Source: Plasmodium relictum (Eukaryota; Apicomplexa; Aconoidasida; Haemosporida; Plasmodiidae). From it: 64,000 nt of DNA. Made by a program: the position numbers and the translations under genes. Positions 1-25,179 of this stretch are shown piece by piece (the first letter of the stretch is position 1; every line of letters starts with the position of its first letter). The stretch lies in the NCBI RefSeq assembly GCF_900005765.1, contig NC_041691.1:1302001-1366000 (forward strand), read 5' to 3'. The notes under the pieces are model-generated. The model had not been told where the DNA came from. It did no database searches and saw nothing but the letters and a program-made list of their open reading frames with translations.

Positions 1-844
1 CTATTTTTCTAGTATTATTCTTTTCAGAAACTTTTTCGTATGCTTCATTGTTACTTGTTGATATATCACTTGAATTTAGATACTTTTTTTTTTCATTTTT
101 TTTTTTCATTTTTCTTTCATTATAATTATCTTTTATGATTTTATCTTTAGAATTATATATAAGACTTTCATTATCACCATCTAAGATATAATTATGAGAT
201 TGAGCATCTCTTTTATTTACATAATAACTTTTGCTTTCTTCATTTGTTTTTATTTTAGATAGCTTGTTACTGTATTCTCTTAAACCTTTTCTTGATTCAA
301 TTATTTTTTGAAGCAATTTCATAGATTTATTATTTATTCCATTAGGAAGTATACTAAAATTATCATGTGAATTATCAATATTTTCATTATATGATGCATA
401 TGTTTTTAAGATATTATTAATGTCCTTTTTAATTATATTTTTTTTTAATATTTTCTTATTTTGCATATAAAAGTCATACATACGTTTATATTTCATATAC
501 TGATAAATAATTCTATTATTAATATAATTATAATAACTATTTTTGTTATGTGAACTATCGTCGTCTATTGATAGAATATTTTCTCTATTTTTCAGATATT
601 CATTTAATAATCTTCTATAGTTCATATATTTTCCATCTAATTCATAATTCATAACTCTAAATTTACTTATTTTGTTATTTTTTTCTTCTATGTTTCTTTT
701 TAAAACTTCGCCCAACTCTTTTTTTCTTTTATATATTAACTCTTTTATTTTAAAGTAATAAACTTCATTTTTCATGTAATCTTCTAATTCTTCCAGCAAG
801 CTGTCCTTTTTATATTGTTTCAAATTATTTTCCTTTTTTCTTTC
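1..844 (-). CDS. Coiled-coil protein, 3' exon, truncated by window edge
   Basis: An open minus-strand frame runs from 844 to the left edge with no stop (281 codons). It is preceded by an in-frame TAG that forms part of a good acceptor (TTTTAATTAG at 845 and above), so this is an internal or last exon and not a first exon. The product is charged and helical: KDSLLEELEDYM, then KIKELIYKRKKELGEVLK, followed by an Asn/Lys-rich stretch. The exon opens in phase 0. The upstream frame at 1943-3280 ends in phase 0 at a GTATGT donor, so the two probably belong to one gene with a 1,098-base intron. The alternative is a separate gene with an unseen first exon in 845-1942. I do not recognise the family. 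A start at the internal ATG near 776 is possible but would discard clearly coding sequence. Confidence 0.7.
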
Positions 845-1942
845 CTAATTAAAAGAAAGAAAAAAAAAAATGAATTTAAATATATATTATAGAAAAAGTT
901 ATTTTAATTTATAATTCATTAAAATCAAATTTATTTTATTCTCTAAAATATTATATGAATGAATATTTTTTTAAACAAAGAACACATAATATTTCAAAAA
1001 AAAAATTATAGAAATATGAAAATTATCTTATCAAAAAAAAAAAAAAAATACACAATATTTTTAATTTTTTAAATAAATACATTATTCTTAACATTCCTAA
1101 GTTGTTTATTTTAAAAAATTATTAGGTCGATAAAAATTAAAAATAAAACAAATATATCTAATAATTTACAACACAAAAACAAAACAGAATAAAAAAAAAA
1201 AAAAAAAAAATCAAAAAAGTTCATCATTTTAAAAATTTCCAAGAAAAAAAAACATATATTTAACTTTATTATATTCTTAATTAAAAATACAAATTTTTAT
1301 TTTAATTCAACAATTAAATAAAATACATATAAATATTGTCTAATTCAATTCTTCATATTTACATTAGCTAGAAAATTATATATGCACATTAATAAAAAAA
1401 AAATAAAAATACGTTAATCATCAAAGTAGCTTGTAGTAAAATAAATGTATTTTAAATGCATCATAAAAATTAAAAATATCCTTAAGTCAAGATTATCAAT
1501 ATAAAATTAAATGTGAGATTAATTACTAATATCATTTACTTATATAAAAATTAATAAGAAAAAATATAAATAAATAATTTAAATTTTAGAAGTAATATAT
1601 TTTATTATGTTTGTATATATGTAACTAATATTAGATTAAAATACAAAATTTAAAACATTAATTAAATTCAAAGTATTTGATGTATATTAAGCATAAAAAG
1701 TATTACATGGAATAATGTATTGTGTAATTTATGTGAATATAATCAAGAAAGAAGAAAATATATATAATATTATATTAAAATTTTAAATATTCAGATATGT
1801 ATAGTATTTATATAATGAATTATTTAAAAAGAACAAGTCTAATATAAATGTATATATAAAAACAATAAAACGAAAAATTATATAGATAAATAAAATATAA
1901 TTTTTACTAATTTTTTTTTTTTTTTTATGTATTTAAACATAC
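845..1942. other. Probable long intron (or intergenic spacer)
   Basis: 1,098 bases of nearly pure A/T with stops in all frames. It is bounded on the minus strand by GTATGT (1942 side) and TTTTAATTAG (845 side). Other introns in this window are about 50-240 bases, so this would be exceptional. I see no convincing exon, RNA gene or repeat inside. Confidence 0.45.
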
Positions 1943-3280
1943 TTTTAGATCACTAATTTCCTCTTCTAACTCTTTAATTCTTCTCCAAGCATATTTTAGT
2001 CTTTTCTGATTATAATCAATTTTTGTTCCTGCCATTTTAAACATACTAAAAAACTCTGAATTATATATATTATATAATTCATTATTATAATTCCATATAT
2101 TTTTTATTTGGTCACTTTTAGTGTCATTATTTTCAGTTTTAGTATCATACAAATTCATGTAAAATGTATTTTCATTTTTATTAGGATAAATATTTGTATT
2201 ATAAATTTCAGTAAAATTATTATAACATATATTTTCATCATTTTTTAGTTTAAATAATTCTGTTAAATCTTTTTTTAGATTATCTCTCAAATCTTGAACA
2301 TATTCCCTATATATTTGCTTTTCTTTTTTTTCATTTGATAACTCTTTTCTTAAATTGATATTTTTTTTTTCTAATGAGCATAAACCAAGATATAGCATAT
2401 TCTTATTGTTATTTTTATATAATTTAAAGTTGTTTTTAATTAATTCATCAGAACTTAAATTTTTTGAATCATAAAAATTATTAAATTTTTCTACTAAAAA
2501 AGGATCATTTAAAATAAAAGTTTCTATTTCTAAAACTTTTTCTTTTAAAAATGAGTTTTGCATTACTAATTCCTCTTTTTCCATTTTTATATTTTCCACA
2601 TTTTTTTGTAATATTGTTGATTCATCATATTTGATACTACTGTTAAGAACATTTAATATATCTTCCAATATATTTGCACATTTACAAATTCTTTCAAATT
2701 TTTGTTCAAAAGAAAATAAATTCCTATTTCTCAAGTAATTTAAATTATCATCTTCTATATTGCTATAATTTTCGTAAAGTTCAAGGATGTTACATTTTTT
2801 ATCTGAGTTATCATTTTTCTTTGATATTCTATTATTTTGGAAATTGTCATTTAAAGTGTAATTGTGCCAATCTAATAAAGAGTTTTTTAAATGAGTATTA
2901 TCTCTTGTTAAGGAAATATGTTCCCTTAACATTTTTTGAAACTTATATTTAATAAATTCATTTTCATTATTCAATTCATTTATTTTATCCATATACATTT
3001 TATGTATTCCCTTTTTATTCTGAGCAATTTTAAATATATCTTTTTGACTACTTTCTTTAATTAATGTTTCATTTTTTTTTCTCAAAAAATAGTTTTCCTG
3101 TTTTATAAAATTATTAATATTGATTAGTCTTAATATATATTTCTTTAAAGACATATAGATCAATGACATATCATTTTCACTGTTTTCTTCTTTTCCTTCT
3201 ATATGATAAATATTTTTTTCCAAACATTCCTTCAAATAATCATGAATATTTTCTATTGCTCTTGATTCTAAATCATCCAT
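1925..3280 (-). CDS. Coiled-coil protein of unknown function (5' exon)
   Basis: A single open frame of 451 codons starts at the ATG at 3280 (MDDLESRAIENIHDYL). It is rich in Glu, Lys and Asn with several heptad-like segments, such as KNVENIKMEKEELVMQNSF and the end RIKELEEEISDLK. No signal peptide, membrane segment or known domain is visible. The last five codons (VCLNT) and stop lie just past a strong donor: AAA followed by GTATGT, last exonic base 1943. I therefore think the real exon is 1943-3280 (446 codons) and continues in phase with the exon ending at 844, which would give one long coiled-coil protein. If the donor is not used, this is a complete 451-residue protein. A short upstream ORF lies just 5' of the start. 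Confidence 0.8.
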   Translation of the reverse strand: MDDLESRAIENIHDYLKECLEKNIYHIEGKEENSENDMSLIYMSLKKYILRLININNFIKQENYFLRKKNETLIKESSQKDIFKIAQNKKGIHKMYMDKINELNNENEFIKYKFQKMLREHISLTRDNTHLKNSLLDWHNYTLNDNFQNNRISKKNDNSDKKCNILELYENYSNIEDDNLNYLRNRNLFSFEQKFERICKCANILEDILNVLNSSIKYDESTILQKNVENIKMEKEELVMQNSFLKEKVLEIETFILNDPFLVEKFNNFYDSKNLSSDELIKNNFKLYKNNNKNMLYLGLCSLEKKNINLRKELSNEKKEKQIYREYVQDLRDNLKKDLTELFKLKNDENICYNNFTEIYNTNIYPNKNENTFYMNLYDTKTENNDTKSDQIKNIWNYNNELYNIYNSEFFSMFKMAGTKIDYNQKRLKYAWRRIKELEEEISDLKVCLNT

Positions 3281-4697
3281 ATCTTTTAAGAAACATTGTC
3301 TAAATTTAAAAAAAAAAATTTCTTTTTCTTTTTTATTTCTCTATAATTTTCATAAATATGCATTTAATTTGTCTTATATGTTTCCATAAATTTTTGAATG
3401 TTCTATCTAAAATGTTTGTATTTATTTATAGATCATCTTAAATCTTATTTTTTGAGATATACTATACCTCTATTAATATGAACATGTATAAATGCATGTA
3501 TTTTTTTTTTTAAATATTAATGTTATTTGTCATTAATTTTGCAATAATTTGTCATTTCAAAAAAATTTTTTTAACATATTTTTATTTAGTATAAGTAGAA
3601 TACAACATTATATAAAATAAGAAATAAAATGCACTTTTTTTTGGAAATATGCAAGATCAATGTGATACTATTATATAATTCAAATAACTTTTTATTTTTT
3701 ACAAAATTGAATGAATATTTCCAATAATCTTAAAAATGTTCATTGTATATTTAAAATGATTTAAAATAAAAAAAAAAAAAAATGTAGTAAATTTTATTAA
3801 TGCAATTAATAAGTATACAATGTAAATACAAACTTGTTAATTTATATTCATTTCAGATGAAAATAAAATTTTCTTTTTATATTTATAATGTTGGTTTTTA
3901 TTTTGCATGTCTATAAAAAATTGTGTTAATTCATAATACTTTAATACTAAATAATCTATTAATTACATTTGTAACACACACACACATATAAAAAAAAAAA
4001 TGTTAGCAAATTAGCTTTAAATGGAAATATACAAATTAATTAAGAATATTTATTATTAATAATTTTTATTAATAAAATTTTTTTTTTATAAAGTTATTGA
4101 AGATTTGTTATATCTTTTCGGATGCAAATGTTACATAGATTTTTTTTTTAAATTTTCCATTTTATAAAAAATGATAAAAAAAAATTTTTGTTAATAATTT
4201 TGAACAAAAAAAATCTTTATCCATTAAAAGACTGATAAAGTAAATTCAAATAAAGGAAAATACAAAAAAGAAAAAAAAAATGGAAAAAAAATAATAAACA
4301 TATGTTCTAAATAAAAACAGAAAAAAAAATTTGGCAAATACAAATGATGAAAATGCAAATAAAAATAAAAAAATATTTACAACTTTTCACACATATTTAT
4401 ATATATTATGAGTACTATTTTTTTTTATATGAAATATAGAAAAATATATTTTCTACGAAGAATTTTGTACTTTTTTTCGCTTATTTTTTAAAAAGAATAA
4501 TAAACATTTATAAAAAAAACAATGTGTATAAATGTACAAAATTAATCTATTTTTTTTTTTTTAATATTAAATAAAACTTTAAGTGTAGGTTTCAAGAAAA
4601 AGACAAAGTAAAAATATAAAAGCAAATATAAAATTTAATAAAATTTACATTTGTAATAAATATGAAAGTAAAGAGATAAATATTCTGATATGATAAA

Positions 4698-4728
<31 letters not shown>

Positions 4729-4980
4729 CAAAACATAATGATTCCTTCATTTTAAATATATAATATGAGCATATCAAAAATTATAAAAAGAAAAGGCAAG
4801 TTTAGATTCTCTATATACTTAAAATAATAGTGTATGATAATTTATAAAAAATAATATATATATATATATATATTATACTTTATAAAATAAAAGAAACAAA
4901 AAATAAAATAAAATAAATCTTCTCACAGATATTAATATTTAGTTAATAATTTTAAAATATTTTTATATATAAAAGACATA
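3281..4980. other. Intergenic, A/T-rich
   Basis: This spacer lies between the start of the coiled-coil gene and the end of ATG4, both on the minus strand. It holds homopolymer A and T runs, an AAAAC pentanucleotide array and a short ATG-led frame just upstream of 3280. No gene is supportable here. Confidence 0.7.
4693..4734. repeat. AAAAC microsatellite
   Basis: About seven tandem AAAAC units, directly readable in the sequence. It lies about 250 bases beyond the ATG4 stop, in the spacer. Confidence 0.9.
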
Positions 4981-7900
4981 TTACAACAGAACTAACCCTG
5001 AATCATCAGTGTCATAGCTTAATTCTATAAATAAAAAAAAAAAAGATAAATAAATAAATATATAATTAAAATATGTTATTGTTGATTAGGAAGTTTTTAA
5101 GAAGTTTTATTTAAAAAATACTGTTTTTAAAGGAATATTGAGGTTCTTCATCGTAAAATTCAAATATACTAGAATCAATTAATTTTAAGTCTTTAACTAG
5201 ATTCATATAATCATCTTTGGACTAAATATAAAGGGAAAAAATTATATATATATGTTATATAATATTATTTTAATAAAAAATTAAAAATCCTATATTGATT
5301 TATATTGATAACATTATATCGATGCACGTGTAATTATATGTATTTATGCATGTATTATAGATATATTTAAAATTTTTCTTTTAATTTTTATATCTTTTAT
5401 AAATATAAGTTATATATATTAATTATTACATCAACAACAAATATTAAGGAAACTGATGAATTTAAGTATTCCCATGGCAAAATTTTTATTTTATCAGTAA
5501 AAAATTCCGAATTAAAATATTTATTTATACTTGTAAAAGCATTTTGGCACTTTATATGAGGGTCGAGATAAAAAAGACCGTTTTCATTTGCTGAATAAAA
5601 ATAATAAGCACTAGTGTGAATATTACCACTACTAATTCCTTGAAATTGTTTTAAAAGAAAACATGATAATATAGATTTCTTATATTTTGATATATTCATA
5701 GAATCAATGCCTAATTTAAGACATACCCATATTATTATAGATATTTTTTGTTTTATTTGAAAAAATTTTAAAACTTTATTGTTATATATTACACCTGTTT
5801 CAAATGCTACAGAAAAAAATGCTTGTCTATTTTTTTTTCTCATAAATATTATTTTAGTCTTCCTATTATTAGAATTTTCCAAATCATAATTTTTCATTTT
5901 AAAAGGATTTTTTTTATTAATTAAATCATTTTCTAATACATTTATTTTATGATATATTGCTTTTTTTTTTTTTTTTCCCACAAAACGAACTTTTTTTTTA
6001 TTAATTAAATTCGATATAATCATAGCACTACTAGTAGGCCCTGTCCATTCATGAACAAAATGCTGCACTTCTTTTTCATCAATTTTTTTACACTTCATAA
6101 TTTCATAAATAATATTTTGTATGGAATATTTAGCTTTTTCTGTATCTCTAAATTGTAAAAGTATAGGATATATTAATGAGTTGTTCACATGAATATTTTG
6201 AATGTTGTCATCGGTACTATTTAAAAAATTTTCATAAGACTTAAAATGATGATAAACATAATTTTTCGTTTTATCATTTTTTTTATATATATAAATAGCT
6301 CTAGACTTATTTTTTTTCATTTTATCTTCGTGTATTTCTTTTTTTTTTCTTTTTATTAAAAAATTAATTTTTTTATTTGATTTGCAATATAATCCCATAG
6401 GTAAATTTTTAATATTTCTATTTATTAAAGAGTTGTCTTCATTATTATGAAATAGATTTGATTCTATTTTTATTATTACAAAACCCGATTCATTCTTTTC
6501 TTTTTCATAGAATTTATCATATTCTATTTTTTTATTAAAATTTTTTATTATTTTGTTTGTAATATCACAATTTTCTACTATTTTTTTAAAGGAACATAAA
6601 TTACCTTGTATATTTTTTTCCTGAATAATTGTACTATTCTTTTTATTTTCATTTTTATCACTATATAATTTATTCATATAATTCTTATAAAGTAAATAAT
6701 CACCATAATTATGAAAAAAAACATATTTCTTTGATATTTTGTAATTTATTAATATATTTGCTAAAATCATTTGAACTACTCTTAGCATGCATCCCCATCC
6801 ATTATCACTCATTTGAATATATTTTATATTATCATCAAATTGTGTCCACTTTTTTTTTTTTTTCTTTATAATTATCGTATATTTTTTTTTTTTAATTCTA
6901 AAATTTACATCAAAATTTTTTTTTTTATTAAAAGGCATACTTTCTAATTTACTATTTCTCTTTTCTTGATTTTTTTCATAATGAATATAATTTTCAGTGG
7001 TTCTATTTTTTTCATTTTGTTTATTATTTTTACTTATATTATTTAAAAGTTCATTGCTTATTTCAATATTTTTGTATTTAGAATAATTATTATTATTACT
7101 GTTATTAATATTAGTATTGTTAACGTAAGCAATTCTTGTTTTTTCGTCATCATAACAATTTAAAACTTCAATATTTTTTTTATTCTTTTCATTAAGACTA
7201 AAATCACTTTTAAAATTATCCAAATATAAAATACTATTGTTGCTATCATTTGTACTATATGTGGATATGTCTTTATTAACTTCATTTCCTAAAATTTTAG
7301 GATATAAATCTCTACTACAGTAAAAATACCTACTCATGCTGATACAGCTGTTACTATCATAAAAATTATTAGTGTTATGTTTTGATATTCTTTCTAAATC
7401 TATATAAAAACATTCTTTATCATCAAAATAAACATTTTTTAAAAAATGTTCTGGTATATCTGTAAAATCTATCACACTTTCCTTATAATATCTTTTTTTC
7501 TTTTTTTTTTCTTTTTTTCTCCATTTACCTTTTGTTTTTTCAAATTCTTTAATATTTTTATATCTTTCATATATGCTATTAATACCATTGTTACTATAAT
7601 TATTGTCATTATTATTATTATTATCATTAAGACTATTACTATTTTCATTAGTACTATTATTATTATCATTAAAATTATTATTATTGTCATCATTACTATT
7701 ATCATTAATATTATTATTATTAGTATTTTTACAATAATTATTACTATTACTAATTTTTAAGAGGAAGTTTGATCTGTAAGTTAACAATATTTTTGATTTA
7801 CACAAAATTAGAAAAATTTTAAATGACTCTGGGTCTTTAAGATTAAAAATTGTTCCGCTTATATACACATTATTTGATATATTACGTAAATGTAAAGGTA

Positions 7901-8240
7901 GATAATTTAAAAAGGATACCGTTACTAACATTTTAAAATATTTTTTAATAGACAAGTTATATTTAATACTATTTAAATAATTTATTAATTTATATTTAGA
8001 TTTATTTTGATGAGAACATATTCCCTCATTTTTTTTATCTTTCATATTAATTATATCATTTTCACATTTCTTTTTTATATTGCATTTTTTTTTTAAATTG
8101 CTATTTATTTTAATATTATTAATTATATATTTTTCTGTTTTAATGGCTTCATCACTAATTTTAAATGCCCCCTTAATTTTTTTAGAAAATTTTCCATATG
8201 CTACATTTTTATTATTATCAAATAAATCTTCTGTATCCAT
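4981..8240 (-). CDS. ATG4: Cysteine protease ATG4 (autophagin, peptidase C54)
   Basis: ATG4 processes the C-terminus of ATG8 and delipidates it. In Plasmodium, ATG8 sits on the apicoplast. The family's catalytic signatures are visible: DNGWGCMLRVVQ with the nucleophile Cys484, then FQGISSGNIHTSAYYF and YLDPH with Asp893 and His895. The Cys-to-Asp spacing is about twice that of animal ATG4 because of Asn/Lys-rich insertions. Exon 1 is 5430-8240. I add exon 2 (5122-5221, FVVD joined to SKDDYMNLVKDLK) and exon 3 (4981-5024, ending DTDDSGLVLL). Donors are GTAATA and GTATTT, acceptors ATTTAG and TTATAG, and all phases agree, giving 984 residues. An uninterrupted reading of exon 1 ends in ten non-coding codons at 5397. 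Exons 2-3 supply the usual C-terminal helix and an acidic tail with a terminal hydrophobic patch. Confidence 0.92.
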
Positions 8241-9670
8241 TTTTTAATTTTTCTTATAAATAAAACTTTATAGTAAAAAAAAAAATTTTACAAAATATTA
8301 TTGCATATTATTATATACGAATGAGTATCATAATTAATAAATATATCTTTCTAATATACATTCAAATAACAGTACAAAAAAATTATAAAAGTATTCATTT
8401 TGTAACGATGAAAAGAGAGGTTTCTAAATTTTAAATGAGAATTAGTATATTAATATGAAATTTTTTAAAATATGCATTAACTTGATTAAAATAGATTTTC
8501 ATTATGCTTTGTATGCATTTTTGTTCCATTTTTTTATTATATGTACCTTTACTTATTTAAAGTTTGAAATATTCTAAAAAAAATTACTTTATTTTTTTTT
8601 AATATATTAAAACTACTATTTTATCCTAATATAAGTTTTAATAAAAGTTACTTATAATAAATATGGGTATATAAATGTATATATATAAAGAATAAATAAT
8701 TTAAGTCTAAAATAATATGCACTTGTATACATATAGATGAAAATATTTTAAATGAATATTCTTATTTATATTTGTGATTCAGTTCTTATTTTCAAATATT
8801 ATTTTTTATTTTTTTTTTATTTTTCCTCATAATTGATTATTTGAAAGATTAACAATTATAGTTTTGAAGAATTTATTTATAATGGATATATCAGGTAATA
8901 AAATATAATTTTTTTTTTACTATTCCAGTAAATAATGAACAAAAAAATATTTCCTTATAATTAAAAATTAAAATAGTAATAATTGTATATTCTATCCATG
9001 ATTATAATATTCTGTCTATTCTTTATACATATTTTTTTTTTTAATTGTTTATTAAAAAAAAAAAAATTATACATTAAATTTTTTTTATAACTTGGATTAA
9101 TAATTTCTTTATAAAAAAAACTAGCATATCTTAATTTTAATTTAATACTATTTAAATATTGCTTCAATAATGATCAATTTTTTTTTTTTATAAAATTAAA
9201 ATCAAAATTTTTGTTAAATATTATATATATTTTTAGTAAAAATTATCAAGAAAATATTATGAATAAAAATTGAACTTTCAAAGAAAACAAAAAAAAAAAA
9301 AAAAAAGAAAAAAAAAATTATTAAAAAAATTATAATAAAAAATAATTCACATATATATATATAGAAATATAATTAATACTTTATAAAAATTTCAAAAATA
9401 AAATATTGCTCAAACAAAAAACACATCTATAAAAATATATATATATAGGTAATTAACAACATATTTTATGAATCTTAGGGTCATTTTTTTTTTTCTATCA
9501 TTTTTATCTTTTTTTTTTTGAATGTTTTAATAAATAAATTATTTATCTGAACAGAAAAAATAAAATTTAAATATTAAAAATTTAATTATTTGTAACTAAA
9601 TAAAACTACACATATATAACAAAAATACTAAAAATATAACTTAAAAATTTTCTAAAAAATAAATAAAAAA
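8241..9670. other. Intergenic between NOT1 3' end and ATG4 start
   Basis: A/T-rich spacer, presumably carrying the ATG4 promoter and NOT1 3' UTR. A minus-strand frame at 8961-9167 begins at TTG and has weakly protein-like composition, but no splice or start support. Long A and T runs cluster at 9290-9320. Confidence 0.6.
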
Positions 9671-22469
<12,799 letters not shown>

Positions 22470-23090
22470 ATTTTAATAATGTAAAAATACATATTTATGA
22501 TTATATAAATACATATTTTTTTCTTAATATTTTTAATTTCTTTTCTTTCTTTTGTAAATCTAAAATGTTTTAAAATTATGACAAAAATTAAAAAAAAAGG
22601 AAAAAAAAAAATACATTGATTAAATACAGATTATTAAAAATATATTAAAAAATAAAACAATTATAAAACAAGTTGCTTTTAAATTAAAAAAAAAAAAAAA
22701 TGAAATAATAAAAAAAAAAAAAATTATTCAAATATTTATATTAACAAGTGCAAATTTATTTAATAAAAGAAATATTTACGATTTTTTTTTTTGTATATTC
22801 ACCTTTATTCTTGTTTGCAATTTTTATTTTTTTAAATTTATATATTTTAATTATATAAATAATAAATATGAAATTTAGAAAAAATTACAAAGGTAAATAT
22901 ATAAGAAAGTAAAAAAAAAAAAAAAATTCATAAATGGAAAATTAAAAAAATATGCTTCAAAGAATTTTTAATTTTTTTTTTTATATTAATTAAAAGGAAT
23001 TAATAATTCTTCAACATGCATTTTTTTTTTAATAAAAAAATCTGCTATAATAATTTTAAAAAAGAGTAATTAAAGGAAAAAAAAAAGAAA

Positions 23091-23122
<32 letters not shown>

Positions 23123-25179
23123 AAAACATAGAAAAGGAAAAAGAGTTTTTTATGATTTTAAGGCTATAATTATGTTTATTCTTAAATTACATTATAAAAA
23201 CAGATAAAGTAATGTAGAAAGAAAAATAATATAAAACTGTAAAAAAATACATATGTGTAGATGTACACAAGTTTTAATAATACTTGAACTAATTTAAAAT
23301 TTTCATTTCTTATATATAATATTTTAATAAGCATACATTTTCAAATTATATTTTATTCATATATTTATTTACATGTTCATATATCTTCTAAAAAGTGCTT
23401 ATATGAAAAAAAGAAAAAAAATTCAAAAGTTAAATATAAAAGGAGCAATTATATAAAATTACTTAATCTTGATTTTTTGTTTTTTGTTTTTTTTTTGTTT
23501 TTGTTTTATATATGCAATAATTCAAAAATGAAATTGATTTAAATTGTAAAAAATTGTTTAATAAATTTCTATAATTCTTAACCGATATTCTGAACTCCGA
23601 AATCTTTAAAAAAAATATTTATAAAAAGAATTTTAATAAATACTCATTTTATTACTGTACCGAAAAAAAAAAAAAAATCTATTTTAAATATTTATATAAC
23701 ATTATTAGGTATATATATATATATCAACAAAATATATAAAGGAAATAACATTTAATAATTTATCATTTATAAAAAATATTATTTGATTAATATTTTTATT
23801 TAATAAAAAAAGTATAAATATTTTAAAATTATGAAAAGACATGTATACATATATTTGTACTTTATAAATAGATTTCCTATATTTATGAAAATATTGTTAC
23901 TTTTAATTCATTTTAATTTTTTTTTTAATTTTTTTTTCTATAATACAAATGATTAATGTAAGTACAGAATGTAGTATTCATTTTTTTTTTTTTTTATTAA
24001 CAATCTATATAATCTGCTTTTATGTTATTCAAATGTATTACGAATAATACATTTAAATTTTTTGTAAATTAATGAATAAAAATGTCAAAGCAGAAATCAA
24101 ATTAGTAATAAAAAAATATTATGATTTAAATTACCTTATAAGCATTCGGTAGAATTATATAGAAGCTACCATTTTCATATAAAAAAATATTTATAAAAAG
24201 CAAATAATAGCAACAATAATACTAATGAAGATAGAAATAACAATATATATAATAAAAAATTAAAATATGTGAAATTTAAAAATTATAAAAATATTTTTAT
24301 TGAACATTATAATTATTACAAAAATTCTATGAAAACTAATGTTTATACAAAGTAAAACAGTAGTAATAATAATTATGATTAAAAAAAAAATAATAATTAC
24401 AATAATAATGGTTATTCCCAAAACAAAGTGAGAATATACACTAATATTTAAAGTAAAAATTATAAAAACAATAACTTAATACAATTAAGATAATATTTAA
24501 AATAAAAGTAGGAATTACAAATAAAAATTATAATAAAGTTTTAATTAGGTATTTACTCAATTATATATAAGTATTAAAAGTTAATATGTTTCTACCTCTT
24601 CATAATCAAATTAGTTTGAATTTTAATTAAGAACAAATATATAAGTTACTTTAATTATATATGTATATTATTATAATAACGACAAAACAAATGCAAAAAA
24701 ATATAATAAAATATTATATATTTTTAATCATTTATAAAAAAAAATCTTAATTTTTCACTTATTTTTATAACACAACGGATAAAGATAAGGATAAATATAA
24801 ATAAATGTTTTAAAATGATTTAATATTAAAATTTTTAATTTGTGATGAATATATAATAAAACAATCAAAATATAAGAATAGTTTAAAATATGCCAGTCAA
24901 TTATTCTTATAACGCTATATTAGATTTTTTTTTTTATGAATTTTATATTATTTATTATTTTCACTTTTACATTTTTTTAATGTGTTCATGAGTTAACATT
25001 TTTTTAATTTCATAAGGAATATCTTTAAAATAAATCAAAGTCATAAAAAAGATAATTGCTTATTTCATAAATCTTTAAAACAAAAAAAGAAAATTTTTTT
25101 GTTATGTATGTATACATAATATCGACTGCAAATTATAAATTATGATTTTTTTTCTTTTTTAATCTAAAATTTTTTCTTT
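22470..25179. other. Long intergenic region upstream of NOT1
   Basis: 2.7 kb containing the NOT1 5' UTR/promoter, an AAAAAG array near 23086-23120 and many A/T homopolymers. Two spots look less random than the rest. One is a GC-richer minus-strand open stretch at 23463-23604. The other is an Asn-rich, stop-interrupted plus-strand stretch at 24190-24520, listed separately. Nothing else is supportable. Confidence 0.6.
24190..24520 (+). pseudogene. Possible decayed Asn-rich coding remnant
   Basis: One plus-strand frame reads AAT/AAC/AGC-rich codons (start ANNSNNNTNEDRNNNIYNKK) for about 55 codons. It then continues in the same frame through several stops with the same Asn/Tyr/Lys composition (for example NNNYNNNGYSQNKVRIYTN). 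This composition is typical of Plasmodium low-complexity exons and unlike the surrounding spacer. I read it as a host gene fragment losing its frame, but chance composition in A/T-rich DNA cannot be excluded. No family is recognisable. Confidence 0.3.

Noticed and set aside
5397-5429. Last ten codons of the ATG4 exon 1 open frame as a genuine C-terminus
   Set aside because: They follow a GTAATA donor. The in-phase exons at 5122-5221 and 4981-5024 restore the family's C-terminal helix.
8961-9167. 68-codon minus-strand frame between ATG4 and NOT1
   Set aside because: It begins at TTG, has no supporting splice sites and holds Lys/Asn/Phe/Ile composition expected of A/T runs.
24146-24172. GGTAG...CTACC short inverted repeat
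   Set aside because: A five-base stem is expected by chance and no RNA family context is visible.
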